Shown here: piece by piece, positions 28,059-37,475 of the stretch
Layout of the letters: each line of letters starts with the position of its first letter
How positions within the stretch are numbered: position 1 is the stretch's first letter
Origin: Pseudidiomarina planktonica
GTDB lineage: Bacteria > Pseudomonadota > Gammaproteobacteria > Enterobacterales > Alteromonadaceae
Assembly (NCBI RefSeq): GCF_900177775.1
Contig: NZ_FXWH01000003.1
Location: 124,001 to 188,000 of the forward strand
Length of the DNA: 64,000 bases
Reading direction: 5' to 3'
The notes under the pieces: generated by a model
The model's database searches: none
Told to the model about the DNA's origin: nothing
Seen by the model: the letters and a program-made list of their open reading frames with translations, nothing else
Position numbers and translations under genes: made by a program

Positions 28059-29534
28059 ATGAAATTCATTATTCGCTTACACGCGGAAATTACCATTAAA
28101 AGTAAATCTGTGCGCAAGCGGCATGGCAAAGTTCTGGTGAATAACCTGAAGCTATTACTGCGTGATTTGCCTGAAACTCCTAAAGTACGCTGGTTGTGGG
28201 ATCGCATTGAGGTTACTTTTGCCGAGGGTTTGCGCTCGCAAACTTTGCATGATCAAGTTGTAGATGAACTGCAACGTATTCCGGGCATCGCCTGGTTTAG
28301 CGAATCCATTGAACAACCCCTGACTGATTTTGATTCCATTTTGTCAGCAGTACTTGAGGAATGGCAGCACCAGTTGGCTGGCTTAAGTTTTGCGGTTCGG
28401 GTAAAACGCAAAGGTACGCACGAGTTCCGCTCCAGTGACTTAGAGCGTTTTTTGGGTGCAGGTATTTTGCAGCAGGTGCCAAGCGCGCGGGTAAAACTGA
28501 ATCAGCCGCAGCAGGAAGTTCGGATTGAAGTAGACGGGCCTACAGTGCGCGTATTCGGGCATAAGCAACCTGGTTTAGGCGGGTTCCCGATACCAACTCA
28601 GGAAACCGTAGTGAGCCTGCTCTCCGGTGGTTATGACTCCAGTGTGGCTAGTTACCAGTTGATTCGCCGCGGCGCCCGTACGCATTTTTGTTTCTTCAAT
28701 TTAGGTGGCGCCCAGCATGAAACAGGCGTGCGCCAAACCGCATATTATTTATGGCAGCAATACAGCCGTTCGCATCCGTTGAAGTTCGTGAGCATTGATT
28801 TCGCCCCGGTAGTAGAAGATATTTTGACGAACGTTGATAACGGTCAAATGGGCGTGATTCTAAAGCGCCAAATGCTGCGCGCTGCCGATCACGTTGCCGC
28901 TTATCTGGGTGCCAGCGCACTAGTTACCGGTGAAGCCATGGGGCAGGTTTCCAGCCAAACCCTGAGTAACTTGCAGGTAATTGACCAGGCGACCGAACGC
29001 TTGGTGTTGCGGCCGCTTATTACCATGGATAAGCAGGACATTATTAATATTTCCCGGCAAATAGGTACCGAAGACATTGCCAAAAGTATGCCTGAGTACT
29101 GTGGCGTTATTTCAAACAAACCTACGGTGAAAGCGGTTCCTGAAAAAATTCACGAAGAAGAAGCTAAGCTTAATCCTGACTTACTGGAGCAGGTAGTCCG
29201 GTCGTGTCGCATTCTGGATATGAAAACTATTGCCGAAGAAACCGCTGCTCAGGTTGCTGAAGTAACCACCACTGCTGAGGTGGGCGCAGGGGCTACCGTT
29301 ATTGATATTCGAAGCGTTGATGAGCAGGAACGGCAACCGCTGGAGCTGGATGTACCGGTGCTACATATTCCATTTTTCCGACTCGCGCAAAAATTCACGG
29401 AACTTGATCCACAGAAGCAGTATCTACTGTATTGTGACAAGGGCGTGATGAGTAAAATTCAGGCGCTATACTTACAGGAACTCGGGCATCAGAACGTTGC
29501 CGTTTACACAAGGGATACAAGGAGAGCCGAATGA
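28059..29534 (+). CDS. thiI: tRNA 4-thiouridine synthase ThiI (with rhodanese domain)
   Basis: This enzyme adds sulfur to U8 of tRNA and supplies sulfur for the thiamine thiazole. I start it at the ATG at 28059 (MKFIIRLHAEITIKS, matching the family N-terminus), not at an in-frame TTG at 28032; this gives 491 residues. Domains are a ferredoxin-like region, THUMP, the PP-loop ATP pyrophosphatase (LLSGGYDSSVA) and a C-terminal rhodanese domain with the active-site Cys in LLYCDKG. The rhodanese extension is the type found in Enterobacteria and relatives. Its stop overlaps the next gene's ATG (ATGA). Confidence 0.95.
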   Translation: MKFIIRLHAEITIKSKSVRKRHGKVLVNNLKLLLRDLPETPKVRWLWDRIEVTFAEGLRSQTLHDQVVDELQRIPGIAWFSESIEQPLTDFDSILSAVLEEWQHQLAGLSFAVRVKRKGTHEFRSSDLERFLGAGILQQVPSARVKLNQPQQEVRIEVDGPTVRVFGHKQPGLGGFPIPTQETVVSLLSGGYDSSVASYQLIRRGARTHFCFFNLGGAQHETGVRQTAYYLWQQYSRSHPLKFVSIDFAPVVEDILTNVDNGQMGVILKRQMLRAADHVAAYLGASALVTGEAMGQVSSQTLSNLQVIDQATERLVLRPLITMDKQDIINISRQIGTEDIAKSMPEYCGVISNKPTVKAVPEKIHEEEAKLNPDLLEQVVRSCRILDMKTIAEETAAQVAEVTTTAEVGAGATVIDIRSVDEQERQPLELDVPVLHIPFFRLAQKFTELDPQKQYLLYCDKGVMSKIQALYLQELGHQNVAVYTRDTRRAE

Positions 29535-29887
29535 CGGCCAGAGTTTTATTCGCAGTAGTACTGGTTACGCTCTCGGTGTTGTTTTTGTGGCGGTTCGGCC
29601 CGGTAAGTGGCTCAACGGTTCCGCACTTCGACAAGCTCGTACATTTTGGTGCGTTCTTCGTTCTGGCGTTCACTTTTCATCGAGCGTTCCCCATACCCTT
29701 ATGGGCGGGAATTTTGGTGCTGACCTTATATGGCGTTGCGATTGAAATAGCGCAAAGCTTAACGCCATACCGCAGCGCCGAAGTTATGGATTTAGTGGCC
29801 GATGCCGCCGGAGTGGTGAGTTATTATCTGGTGCACTGGGTGTACCAAAATTGGCGTCAGCGGCGCCAACTGCATAAGCGCCGCTAG
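29531..29887 (+). CDS. VanZ-like small membrane protein
   Basis: A 118-residue protein with four hydrophobic segments, a cytoplasmic basic tail, and the conserved DKLVHFGAFFVLA and AIEIAQSLTPYRSAEVMDLVADAAG segments of the VanZ-like domain. Such proteins contribute to teicoplanin resistance in enterococci, but in Gram-negatives their role is unknown. The start overlaps the thiI stop by four bases, so expression is coupled to thiI. It converges with srmB. Confidence 0.85.
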   Translation: MTARVLFAVVLVTLSVLFLWRFGPVSGSTVPHFDKLVHFGAFFVLAFTFHRAFPIPLWAGILVLTLYGVAIEIAQSLTPYRSAEVMDLVADAAGVVSYYLVHWVYQNWRQRRQLHKRR

Positions 29888-29900
29888 CACCTGGGCAGAC

Positions 29901-31133
29901 TTAGCTTTTACGTTTGCCAACGCCTTTTGCTTTAGTGGCTGCCTTCTTCTTTTTCTTCTTCGCTTTCGACTTACGCGTGTCCGGGAATTTGTATTGCGGA
30001 CGTAAGTCGTCGTATACGCGACGTTCTAATTTCTCTTTCTGGTAGCGCTCAATACGCCCTAATAATTGCGCATCGTGGGCTTCCACTAGTGCCACAGCCA
30101 CGCCTGATTTTCCGGCCCGGGCAGTACGCCCAATCCGGTGCAGGTAAACGTCAGCCTGCTTAGGCAGGTCGTAGTTCACTACCAGTGCAATATCATCAAT
30201 ATCCAATCCGCGCGCGGCTACGTCGGTGGCAATCAATACGCTGTCGCTGAATTTTTCCATGCGGGCAATAATTTTCTGGCGATCCGACTGCGGCATGTCA
30301 CCACGCAGGGTTAATGTTTTTATACCCTGACTTTCCAGCTTGCCAGATAGCTCAGCCACTCGCTCACGCGTACGCACGAACACCACGCGGCGACCCGGAT
30401 TATCAATCAGCACCCGCACCAGCAGTTGTAGCTTGTGGGTGGTGGTATCGGCCTGATACATACGTTGCAGAATTTTACCGCGCTCACGCTTCGACGGGTC
30501 TACCGTAATGTGCTCTGGCTCGTGCAGCAGTTCGTCAGCAAAGCGGGTAACGCCAGTGCTGTCTAAGGTTGCTGACAGCAGAATCTTTTGGCGCAAGGCA
30601 TGAGCAGCCGTGGCAATTTGCTTCACGCTACTGGCAAAGCCCATATCGAGCATGCGATCGGCTTCGTCAATAACCAGCCATTCAATGTTGTCGAGCTCAT
30701 ATTGCTCAGCGTTAAGCAGATCAATTAAACGGCCAGGCGTGGCTACCAGAATATCGTGCGACGCCGCCAGCATGTCGTGCTGAGTACCGTAGTTAATGCC
30801 GCCGGTAATCAGCACAGTGCTAATACCGGTAGCCGGTGTAAAGGTCTGCGCCTGTTCGGCAATTTGTTGTGCCAGCTCACGCGTTGGTGCTAGTACCATA
30901 ACCCGGGCAGAGCCTGGATCGCGGCGTGGATAATCCAGCAAATGCTGTAACGCTGGCAATAAAAACGCCAGAGTTTTACCGGTTCCGGTAGGGCTATTTA
31001 CTAGTAAGTCACGGCCTTCCAAAGCTAGCGGAATTACTATTTCCTGAACCTTGGCAGGCTTATTCAGATTTTGTTGGTGCAACACTTCAATTAAAGTGTC
31101 ATCAAGTTCCAGGGTATCCCAGTCCGGTGTCAT
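29901..31133 (-). CDS. srmB: ATP-dependent RNA helicase SrmB
   Basis: A DEAD-box helicase with the usual ordered motifs: Q-motif region (KPAKVQ), SPTGTGKT, PTRELA, TPGRL, DEAD, SAT, TDVAARGLDI and HRIGRTARAG. The tail is rich in Lys and Arg for RNA binding. The start is at the ATG at 31133 (MTPDWDTLELDD, AGGAAA upstream), not the ORF-maximal 31211, giving 410 residues. Sequence and the divergent trmN neighbour both match E. coli srmB, which acts in early assembly of the large ribosomal subunit. Confidence 0.9.
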   Translation of the reverse strand: MTPDWDTLELDDTLIEVLHQQNLNKPAKVQEIVIPLALEGRDLLVNSPTGTGKTLAFLLPALQHLLDYPRRDPGSARVMVLAPTRELAQQIAEQAQTFTPATGISTVLITGGINYGTQHDMLAASHDILVATPGRLIDLLNAEQYELDNIEWLVIDEADRMLDMGFASSVKQIATAAHALRQKILLSATLDSTGVTRFADELLHEPEHITVDPSKRERGKILQRMYQADTTTHKLQLLVRVLIDNPGRRVVFVRTRERVAELSGKLESQGIKTLTLRGDMPQSDRQKIIARMEKFSDSVLIATDVAARGLDIDDIALVVNYDLPKQADVYLHRIGRTARAGKSGVAVALVEAHDAQLLGRIERYQKEKLERRVYDDLRPQYKFPDTRKSKAKKKKKKAATKAKGVGKRKS

Positions 31134-31190
31134 GCTGTTTTCCTGTAAGATAGAGCGGTGCGCCATAAACATGCCGAGGAAACAACTGTC

Positions 31191-31964
31191 ATGGGCTTTC
31201 AATGCAAACAATTTTACCTGAAAGATGACCAGTGTGCGATGAAAGTTGGCACTGATAGTCTGTTACTGGGTGCCTGGGTGAATGCTGGCCCGCTGCAGCG
31301 GGCGAAGCGAGTGCTCGATATAGGTAGTGGCTGTGGGGTATTGGCACTGATGCTGGCGCAGCGAAGCGCCTCAGCAGAGGCTCCTGCAAGTATTGACGCA
31401 GTTGAGTTAGATGCCGCTGCCGCCGCGCAGGCACAAGAGAACGCCCAGGCGTCAGTCTGGTCTGAACGAATTGCCATTATTAACGATAACCTACTGAATT
31501 GGCCAAAGTGGTCGGCGCCTGGCAGTTATGATGTGCTGATTAGCAACCCACCTTATTTTTCCGGAGCTTTGCCCAGTTCCAATAGCCAGCGGGAACTGGC
31601 GCGACATCAGGGCAGTTTGGCGCTGGCCGATCTAGCCGCCTGTGCAGCTCAGCTGGCAGCTCCGAATGCATTATTTGCTTTGGTGTTACCGGCGAACTGC
31701 CAACAGCAACTCGTAGGCTTGATGGATGCAAACGGGTTTGCCCTACAGCGCTTATGCCGGGTAAAGCCAGTGCCAAACGCTGCGGCCAAGCTGATTCTGT
31801 GTGAGTTTGTATTCACTCAAGAGCAACTAACCAGTAGTTACGAGGAACTGACTATTGCGACCGGTGAAATCGCTGCCAATGGAATCAAAAAAAGCGCTGG
31901 TGCAAATTACACCAGCGCCTTTAAAACGCTAACCCGTGATTTCTATTTGGGCACGAATTGGTAA
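31191..31964 (+). CDS. trmN: tRNA1(Val) adenine-37 N6-methyltransferase
   Basis: An SAM-dependent methyltransferase with the family N-terminus FQCKQFYLKDDQCAMKVGTDSLLLGAW (partial), motif I LDIGSGCGVLALML and the N6-adenine catalytic motif NPPY. The start is the ATG at 31191 with GAGGA upstream, giving 257 residues, rather than a GTG at 31158. It is divergent from srmB, as in E. coli (yfiC). Its conserved 3' end (NYTSAF..LT..FYL) also encodes a strong terminator for the opposing gene. Confidence 0.92.
   Translation: MGFQCKQFYLKDDQCAMKVGTDSLLLGAWVNAGPLQRAKRVLDIGSGCGVLALMLAQRSASAEAPASIDAVELDAAAAAQAQENAQASVWSERIAIINDNLLNWPKWSAPGSYDVLISNPPYFSGALPSSNSQRELARHQGSLALADLAACAAQLAAPNALFALVLPANCQQQLVGLMDANGFALQRLCRVKPVPNAAAKLILCEFVFTQEQLTSSYEELTIATGEIAANGIKKSAGANYTSAFKTLTRDFYLGTNW
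31887..31918 (-). terminator. Intrinsic terminator of the M49 peptidase gene, inside the trmN coding end
   Basis: Read on the minus strand, a perfect 9-bp stem (31894-31902 with 31910-31918) with a seven-base loop is followed by seven consecutive T residues (31887-31893). It lies about 60 bases past the stop of the minus-strand peptidase gene, yet wholly within the last codons of trmN. Confidence 0.85.
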
Positions 31965-31978
31965 TTCGTTATGGGTAG

Positions 31979-33667
31979 TTACAGCCCCAGTTGTTCTTTA
32001 CCTTGCTCAAACACAATATCAACCGGAATATCAGCTTGGGTAAGCTTATCTAAATCAGCTTGCAGCGTTGGGCTAACGTTACCCATAGTGTCGAATAATT
32101 CGGTTACGCCTTCGTAATCACCGTCACCCTGCAAGGTCAGTATTTTCTCTGACAAACTATTCATGGCGGCACGCATGCGGGTCATATCTACACTGTACTG
32201 ACCCTGGTCATTACGCTGGAAAGCACCCGCTTCGGCAAAGTAGTTGAATCGAATCATGTTGGCTTTACCATGGGCGCTGGCAGCACCAAAGCGTACGGAA
32301 CGGAAAATACCGGCCAGGAAGGTGGTGTAGTAATCGGCCAGTTGGCCTTCTTCGATAGCACCTATCTCAAGCAACTGGGTAACCATATACAAACCCAGAA
32401 TATCGGCCTTGCCTTCTTCCAGTGCCGAGGCATGCTCTTTCAGTGCTTCACGTACTGTGCCTTCACCATTTACCAGATTTTTAATACCTAAGCCGTGCGC
32501 CACTTCATGGAACATGGTGTTGGCAAAAAAGGCATCAAAGGTAATATGCTGGCGCTGTTCGGGCACAATCAGTTGCTCACTAATTGGCAGCAGAATTTGA
32601 TCAAACTTGGCGCGCATGGCGTTTTTAAGTTGCAAGCGGCGGGTGCCTTTTTCCAGTTGCACCTGTTCGTCGTTAGGCAAATTAATGGCGATGGTTTTGC
32701 TGCCGGCGTTCGAGTGGCCAGCGTAGTAAACCACATCGTAAGCGTTGAGCTGAGCACCCGAACCCGGGCGTTCGGCTTTGTAGGCCTCGGCCACTGGCAG
32801 TTCTTCCTGCAGCATGGGTAAATACTGAGAATATTTATCCAGTTTTTCGCTCCAGGCCATGTCTTTAATCAGCACGTAAGATTCAAACCCGGCGCGATAG
32901 CCATAAAGTTGGTCTTCATAGGTTTCAATGGGGCCAATAACAACGTCTATTTCGTTGTCCGTCATGTCCATCCAGGCCATGTCTGAGGCCTGGTAGCTGT
33001 TACTTTCAAAGGCATCAGCACGCATATTCAAATAGGTTGCGAAAGCTTCACTCTCGGCCAGTGCTGCGGCATCGCGCAGTAACTTAGCGGCTACCGCCAG
33101 CTCAGGAGCAAAGTACAGGCTGTAGGGCACGCTAAATAACTGGCCCTGCTCATCTCGGCGCACCATGGTGTATAAGCTGGTTTTTCCGTCAAACTCAGCG
33201 GCTTCAAATTCGGACTTGCTCATATCCGTTGGATAATAATTGGCGCCTGCAGGCTTGTCGGTAAAGCCGGTTAGAAACGGCTTATTGTTATTCAGACGGT
33301 CCCAGGGGCCGTAGTTTATTTCAATAAAACGACGTATCTGCGGGTCTTCAACAGCGTCCAGTAATACGGACTTATCACCGGTATAAGCTTGTCGCCAGAA
33401 CAGGCGGTCCATAATTTCTGAGGCATCAATCAGTAAGCTAATCATTTGTTGCTGCTGCTGAGACAAATGATCAAGACCTGCGCTAAGTTCTACTGGCGTG
33501 TAAATGTCTAATCGCTGGCGGGCATTATCAGCCAGTTGATAGGAAGTAGTTTGGTTTTCGGTATCGGTTAAACTGGCTTCACCGCTATCGGGATCGCCGC
33601 AACCGGTCAGTGATAGTGAAGTGACAGCAAAGATAGATAACAGAATCGTTGATTTCGGAAAATTCAT
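31979..33667 (-). CDS. M49 (dipeptidyl-peptidase III-like) zinc metallopeptidase lipoprotein
   Basis: This 562-residue protein has a lipoprotein signal peptide with lipobox LTGC at about residues 20-23. The zinc motif is the pentapeptide form HEVAH (His387-His391) followed by EEGKAD (417-422), the second metal-binding motif of the M49 family. Classical dipeptidyl peptidase III has a hexapeptide HExxGH; a pentapeptide version is known in some bacterial M49 enzymes. It probably cleaves dipeptides or similar from peptide N-termini at the periplasmic face of a membrane. It converges with trmN and diverges from an HDOD gene. Substrate unknown. Confidence 0.8.
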   Translation of the reverse strand: MNFPKSTILLSIFAVTSLSLTGCGDPDSGEASLTDTENQTTSYQLADNARQRLDIYTPVELSAGLDHLSQQQQQMISLLIDASEIMDRLFWRQAYTGDKSVLLDAVEDPQIRRFIEINYGPWDRLNNNKPFLTGFTDKPAGANYYPTDMSKSEFEAAEFDGKTSLYTMVRRDEQGQLFSVPYSLYFAPELAVAAKLLRDAAALAESEAFATYLNMRADAFESNSYQASDMAWMDMTDNEIDVVIGPIETYEDQLYGYRAGFESYVLIKDMAWSEKLDKYSQYLPMLQEELPVAEAYKAERPGSGAQLNAYDVVYYAGHSNAGSKTIAINLPNDEQVQLEKGTRRLQLKNAMRAKFDQILLPISEQLIVPEQRQHITFDAFFANTMFHEVAHGLGIKNLVNGEGTVREALKEHASALEEGKADILGLYMVTQLLEIGAIEEGQLADYYTTFLAGIFRSVRFGAASAHGKANMIRFNYFAEAGAFQRNDQGQYSVDMTRMRAAMNSLSEKILTLQGDGDYEGVTELFDTMGNVSPTLQADLDKLTQADIPVDIVFEQGKEQLGL

Positions 33668-33790
33668 AACGCGCCTTTAACAATTTTATGAGAAACTTAG
33701 TTAATCTAATGCTTGTAGTGGCCTGCTGCAAGCATGAGCGATACTTTTGTTATATAACCAAGACTCAGTATTAGTGAACAGGAACGCAAG

Positions 33791-34639
33791 ATGTCAGCTG
33801 AAAAAGCCTTGTACTTAATTGTATCGGACAAGCTCGAAGAAGACTCGCTGCAACTGCCGGGGTTACCCACTACCGCCGAACAGGTGCGTCAGGTAACTAG
33901 CGATCCGAATTGCAATTTGCAGGACTTAGTAACCATTATTCAGCACGATCCGGCCTTAACGGCGCGTTTAATTGGGTTAGCCAATAGTGCTTACTTAGGT
34001 GGTCGCAGCAAAACCGAAACCTTAATGCAGGCACTCACGCGCATTGGCTTGCGGCGCATCCGTAATCTAGCGTTGGCGCTGGCTATTGAGCAACTGTATA
34101 TCGCGAAAAATTCCATTGTGCGTGGCTATCTAGATGAAACCTGGCAACGCAGCCGGGAGCTGGCTGCTGCCAGTGTGGTGCTGGTAGAACAATTAATGGA
34201 GCGTAAAGTTGGTAAACGTATGCATCCGGATATTGCGCTATTAGCCGGCTTAATAGCGCCAATTGGCGCGCTACCAATTCTGAGTGTGGTAGACGAACAC
34301 GCAGACAGCTTTGCCAATCCAACGTTCATTGCACCTACCATTGCCCATTTGCAGGCTCGCATTGGTACTGAAGTATTGAAGCATTGGCAGTTTAGTACGG
34401 TGCTGATTCCGGTTCCGGTTTTGTGGTCACAAGGTTGTACAGAACGTTTGCAGCATGCTGAACAGATTGGCTATGGCGACGTTGTTCATGCGGCCGCGTT
34501 GCTAACAGGCCACTGCGTGCCAACCAAGGTGATGACTTTGGCCGAATATCAGCAGGTAGGATTATTGGAAAGCGATGAATTATGGAATTGGCCAGCTATC
34601 CAAACACGTTATCAGGAAGTGCTGGCCGTATTAATGTAA
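33791..34639 (+). CDS. HDOD-domain signalling protein
   Basis: A 282-residue protein with an HDOD domain, recognised by LPGLPTTAEQVRQ near residue 22, the IIQHDPALTARLIGLANSAYLG segment and IGLRRIRNLALALAI. HDOD domains are HD-related but usually lack catalytic metal ligands, and act in signalling and regulation of motility or biofilm. No output domain is attached. The gene is divergent from the M49 peptidase and converges with rdgC with a 12-base gap. A TTATATAA sequence upstream at about 33750 may be part of its promoter. Confidence 0.85.
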   Translation: MSAEKALYLIVSDKLEEDSLQLPGLPTTAEQVRQVTSDPNCNLQDLVTIIQHDPALTARLIGLANSAYLGGRSKTETLMQALTRIGLRRIRNLALALAIEQLYIAKNSIVRGYLDETWQRSRELAAASVVLVEQLMERKVGKRMHPDIALLAGLIAPIGALPILSVVDEHADSFANPTFIAPTIAHLQARIGTEVLKHWQFSTVLIPVPVLWSQGCTERLQHAEQIGYGDVVHAAALLTGHCVPTKVMTLAEYQQVGLLESDELWNWPAIQTRYQEVLAVLM

Positions 34640-34651
34640 TTGCCGCAGAGT

Positions 34652-35545
34652 TTAGTTATTAAAAGCTTTTTGTAATGCTGGAAACAGCGCATTTACTTCA
34701 CTACTTAATAAGGCAAAATCGCTATCAATGCGTTGCTCCGGGGTTGGGTCAACCAAGTCGTCGCGGTCATTTTCTGCTACATCAGTAAGCTTCAGTCGTT
34801 TTAGCGCCAGATCACTTTCCAATACGAAAGTTAAGCGTTCCTGCCATTCTAAGCCAAGCTTAGTCACTTGTTTGTCATGTTCCAAATGCCCGAGCATTTC
34901 CGGTGTGGTTAACTCTTGCTGACGGCAGCGCAGAATAGCGCCATCGGCGGCCGGGTCGCGCAACTCAGCTTCGTCGCCAAAGGCAAAGTCCTCAGGCAGA
35001 GCTTGTTCTTTTAACCATTGAGTTAGAATTACTTCGGCTGGCTGCTCACTTAACAACGGCTTCACTGGCAGTGATGACAGCGAACCACGCAATAAGGCCA
35101 GCATTTCTTCAGCGCGATTCGCGCTGCTGGCGTCAATGGCAATCATCTGTTGATCAAGTGAAATGTAGCCCCAGGTTAGTTGGTACTTACTAAATGCCTG
35201 TGGCAGCATGCCGTGAATTAAATCTTCTTTCAGCGTTTGCTTCTCTTTGCGATTTACCGGGCGCCCTTCAGCGGCACTAATGGTCGCTACTTTGTCTTCT
35301 AACTGCGCATTCACGGCACTTGCTGGCAGCACTTTCTCTTCTTTACGGGCGCACAGCAGAACGTTGTTACCCACCCGGTGGGTTAGCACTTCATGGTCGC
35401 CACCAAACGGGGAATACCAACCATAACTCGCAAGCTCTTGCCGGCTGCATGCATGAAATGGGTGCTCAGCAAGTAATTGTTCGAAGTTTTCAGGAAGTTC
35501 AAAACGATCAGAAAAGGTGTAAAAACGAAGATTTCGAAACCACAT
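34652..35545 (-). CDS. rdgC: Recombination-associated protein RdgC
   Basis: A 297-residue ring-forming DNA-binding protein that restrains RecA filament formation. The N-terminus MWFRNLRFYTF, the block FSKYQLTWGYI, and the C-terminal region EWQERLTFVLESDLALKRLKL match RdgC across its length. It is downstream of an orphan histidine kinase gene on the same strand, 48 bases away. Confidence 0.95.
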   Translation of the reverse strand: MWFRNLRFYTFSDRFELPENFEQLLAEHPFHACSRQELASYGWYSPFGGDHEVLTHRVGNNVLLCARKEEKVLPASAVNAQLEDKVATISAAEGRPVNRKEKQTLKEDLIHGMLPQAFSKYQLTWGYISLDQQMIAIDASSANRAEEMLALLRGSLSSLPVKPLLSEQPAEVILTQWLKEQALPEDFAFGDEAELRDPAADGAILRCRQQELTTPEMLGHLEHDKQVTKLGLEWQERLTFVLESDLALKRLKLTDVAENDRDDLVDPTPEQRIDSDFALLSSEVNALFPALQKAFNN

Positions 35546-35593
35546 AAATTAATTCCACACAGACTGCTAAATAGCGCTTTATGTTACCCGTTG

Positions 35594-37324
35594 TCACAGA
35601 AAAGTGACAGGGATAAAGAACTCATATTGCAAACCTTTACCCGGTTCGCTAGTGGCGGAAATACGGCCTTTAAGACTTTGCGTAATTAAATTCCAGACAA
35701 TGTGGGTGCCTAAACCGCTACCGCCTAAATGACGTTTGGTAGTGAAGAAGGGGTCAAATAACTTCTCCATTTGTTCTTCGGTTAGGCCTTTACCGTTGTC
35801 ACTGTAACGGAAGTGCAGGTTGTTACCCTGGCGCTCGGCATGAATTTCAATTTGGCCGCCGGAAATATTCTCAAAACCGTGAATAAGCGAGTTCATAATC
35901 AGATTGGTGAATATTTGCGATAAAGCACCGGCCGGGCAACGAATATTCATGGTCGACGGGCAGTCCAGCTCAATCTTGTGGTCGGTTTTTTTCAGCTTCG
36001 GATGCAAAGACTGAATCACCTCAGTGAGGTATTCCCGCAAGTTAATTTCGCGGGTAGCCTCTGAAGTTTGATCCACGGCCACCTGCTTAAAGCTGCCAAT
36101 CAGCTCGGAGGCCCGCTTCAGATTGTTGTCTAATAACGTCAGGCTTTCATTACTTTCGGCAATAAACTGCTGCAACTGGCTTTGTGTCAGGTTCTTCTTC
36201 TCCAGCGATTGTTCCAGCTGATTTAAGCGCTCTTGCAAGAAAGAGGTTGCGGTAACGCCAATGCCAATAGGGGTGTTCACGTCGTGCGTAATACCTGCCA
36301 CTAACCCGCCCAGCGAGGCTAGTTTTTCCGACTCAATAAGTTGGTCTTGCGCTTGTTGCAGAGTATCTAGTGATTGCTCAAGACGGCTATTGGTTTTCAA
36401 CAGATTAGTTTCAATGGTGCGGCGCTGGCTAATTTCTTTCGACAATTTGTCCTGGCGCATTTCCAGCTCGTTCTTACGTTGTTCTAAGTCCAGCATGGCC
36501 TGGCTTAAGCTGGATGTTTTGCGCGCTACTTCCTGCTCTAAAATAGCGTTTTGTTCATCCAACTTGCGGTTGGCTTTTACTAATTGTTGCTGCGTTTTAT
36601 CTAAGTCTTCCTGATACTCTTCCAGGTTATCCAATAGCTGATTGTATGCCTGCTCCACCATGACGAATTCTTCATTGCGTTGGTCGGTCAGGTGTAAGCG
36701 TGAATGTTCCAAATCGTCCAGCCGGAAATTACGGATTTGATCAGTTAAATCAAGTAACGGACGGTTTAGCATGCGGCTGAATGCGAGCGTGAATAACAGC
36801 AGCAGGAAGGTACTTTTTATAATGGCGTTACCAATAATAAAGTACAGGCTGACTTTAATGCGATCGATGGCAATATCGCGGGTGGTGAACAGGGTAACGT
36901 CACCAACCTGAGTAGAATGTCCGGAAAATTCAAAGACCAGCGATGAGAAGTAGCCAAAAATACCATTCTTTTCTGGTAATACTGTGCCTTCACTAGCTTC
37001 ATCGGGCAGCATGGATAAGTCGGCACCTTCGCCAAGCTGGATTAATACTTCGCCTGCATCGGAGCGAATGACTACCCCGGAAATAGCCGGAATACCAATC
37101 AAACCTTCGGCAATGGCTTCAATCTGGCCGGTGTTGAATTCCCACAGCGAACGAGTCAGTGAACCGTTAAAGGTTAACTGCTGGTTTTGTAGTTCTTCTA
37201 CTAACACCCGTTTGGTGTCGAAGTACTCGCCCACTATCTGTACGCAGGTTACGATAAACGTCAGGATAAAATAAACTGACAGAACACTGGTAAGCAGGGA
37301 ACGAGAAATACTCGACGTTGCCAT
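35594..37324 (-). CDS. Membrane sensor histidine kinase, orphan
   Basis: A 576-residue sensor with an N-terminal membrane helix (about residues 8-30), a periplasmic sensing domain (about 35-160), a second membrane helix (about 165-190), and a HAMP-like segment. A long coiled coil (about 240-340) leads to the phospho-acceptor His347 in THDVNTPIG. The ATPase domain has LIMNSLIHGF, DNGKGL, FDPFFTTK and GGSGLGTHIV. The DVNTP variant is common in kinases with long coiled coils. No response regulator is encoded beside it, so its partner must be elsewhere. It is divergent from arsR. Confidence 0.88.
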   Translation of the reverse strand: MATSSISRSLLTSVLSVYFILTFIVTCVQIVGEYFDTKRVLVEELQNQQLTFNGSLTRSLWEFNTGQIEAIAEGLIGIPAISGVVIRSDAGEVLIQLGEGADLSMLPDEASEGTVLPEKNGIFGYFSSLVFEFSGHSTQVGDVTLFTTRDIAIDRIKVSLYFIIGNAIIKSTFLLLLFTLAFSRMLNRPLLDLTDQIRNFRLDDLEHSRLHLTDQRNEEFVMVEQAYNQLLDNLEEYQEDLDKTQQQLVKANRKLDEQNAILEQEVARKTSSLSQAMLDLEQRKNELEMRQDKLSKEISQRRTIETNLLKTNSRLEQSLDTLQQAQDQLIESEKLASLGGLVAGITHDVNTPIGIGVTATSFLQERLNQLEQSLEKKNLTQSQLQQFIAESNESLTLLDNNLKRASELIGSFKQVAVDQTSEATREINLREYLTEVIQSLHPKLKKTDHKIELDCPSTMNIRCPAGALSQIFTNLIMNSLIHGFENISGGQIEIHAERQGNNLHFRYSDNGKGLTEEQMEKLFDPFFTTKRHLGGSGLGTHIVWNLITQSLKGRISATSEPGKGLQYEFFIPVTFL

Positions 37325-37417
37325 GTGCGCGTATCCCTTGCATGCTTTTCGCTACGGTAATACAGGTTTTGTGAATTCGCAAACAGTTCGTGAGCGGCAG
37401 CCGTGTTGCATTTCAAG

Positions 37418-37437
37418 ATATATGAATTACCATATAT
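37418..37437 (+). promoter_or_regulatory. Candidate ArsR operator
   Basis: A perfect dyad, ATATATG-AATTAC-CATATAT, lies 38 bases before the arsR start and just upstream of a TATAAG -10-like hexamer at 37451-37456. A second ATATATGAA half-element follows at 37434. Its symmetry and location fit autoregulation by ArsR; no experimental site is known here. Confidence 0.55.
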
Positions 37438-37475
37438 ATGAAATTCCGAATATAAGCCGGAGCTAACTCGTTTCC

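Noticed and set aside
29860-29884. GC-rich 7-bp hairpin at the end of the VanZ-like gene
   Set aside because: It has no T-run on either strand, so it is unlikely to be an intrinsic terminator.
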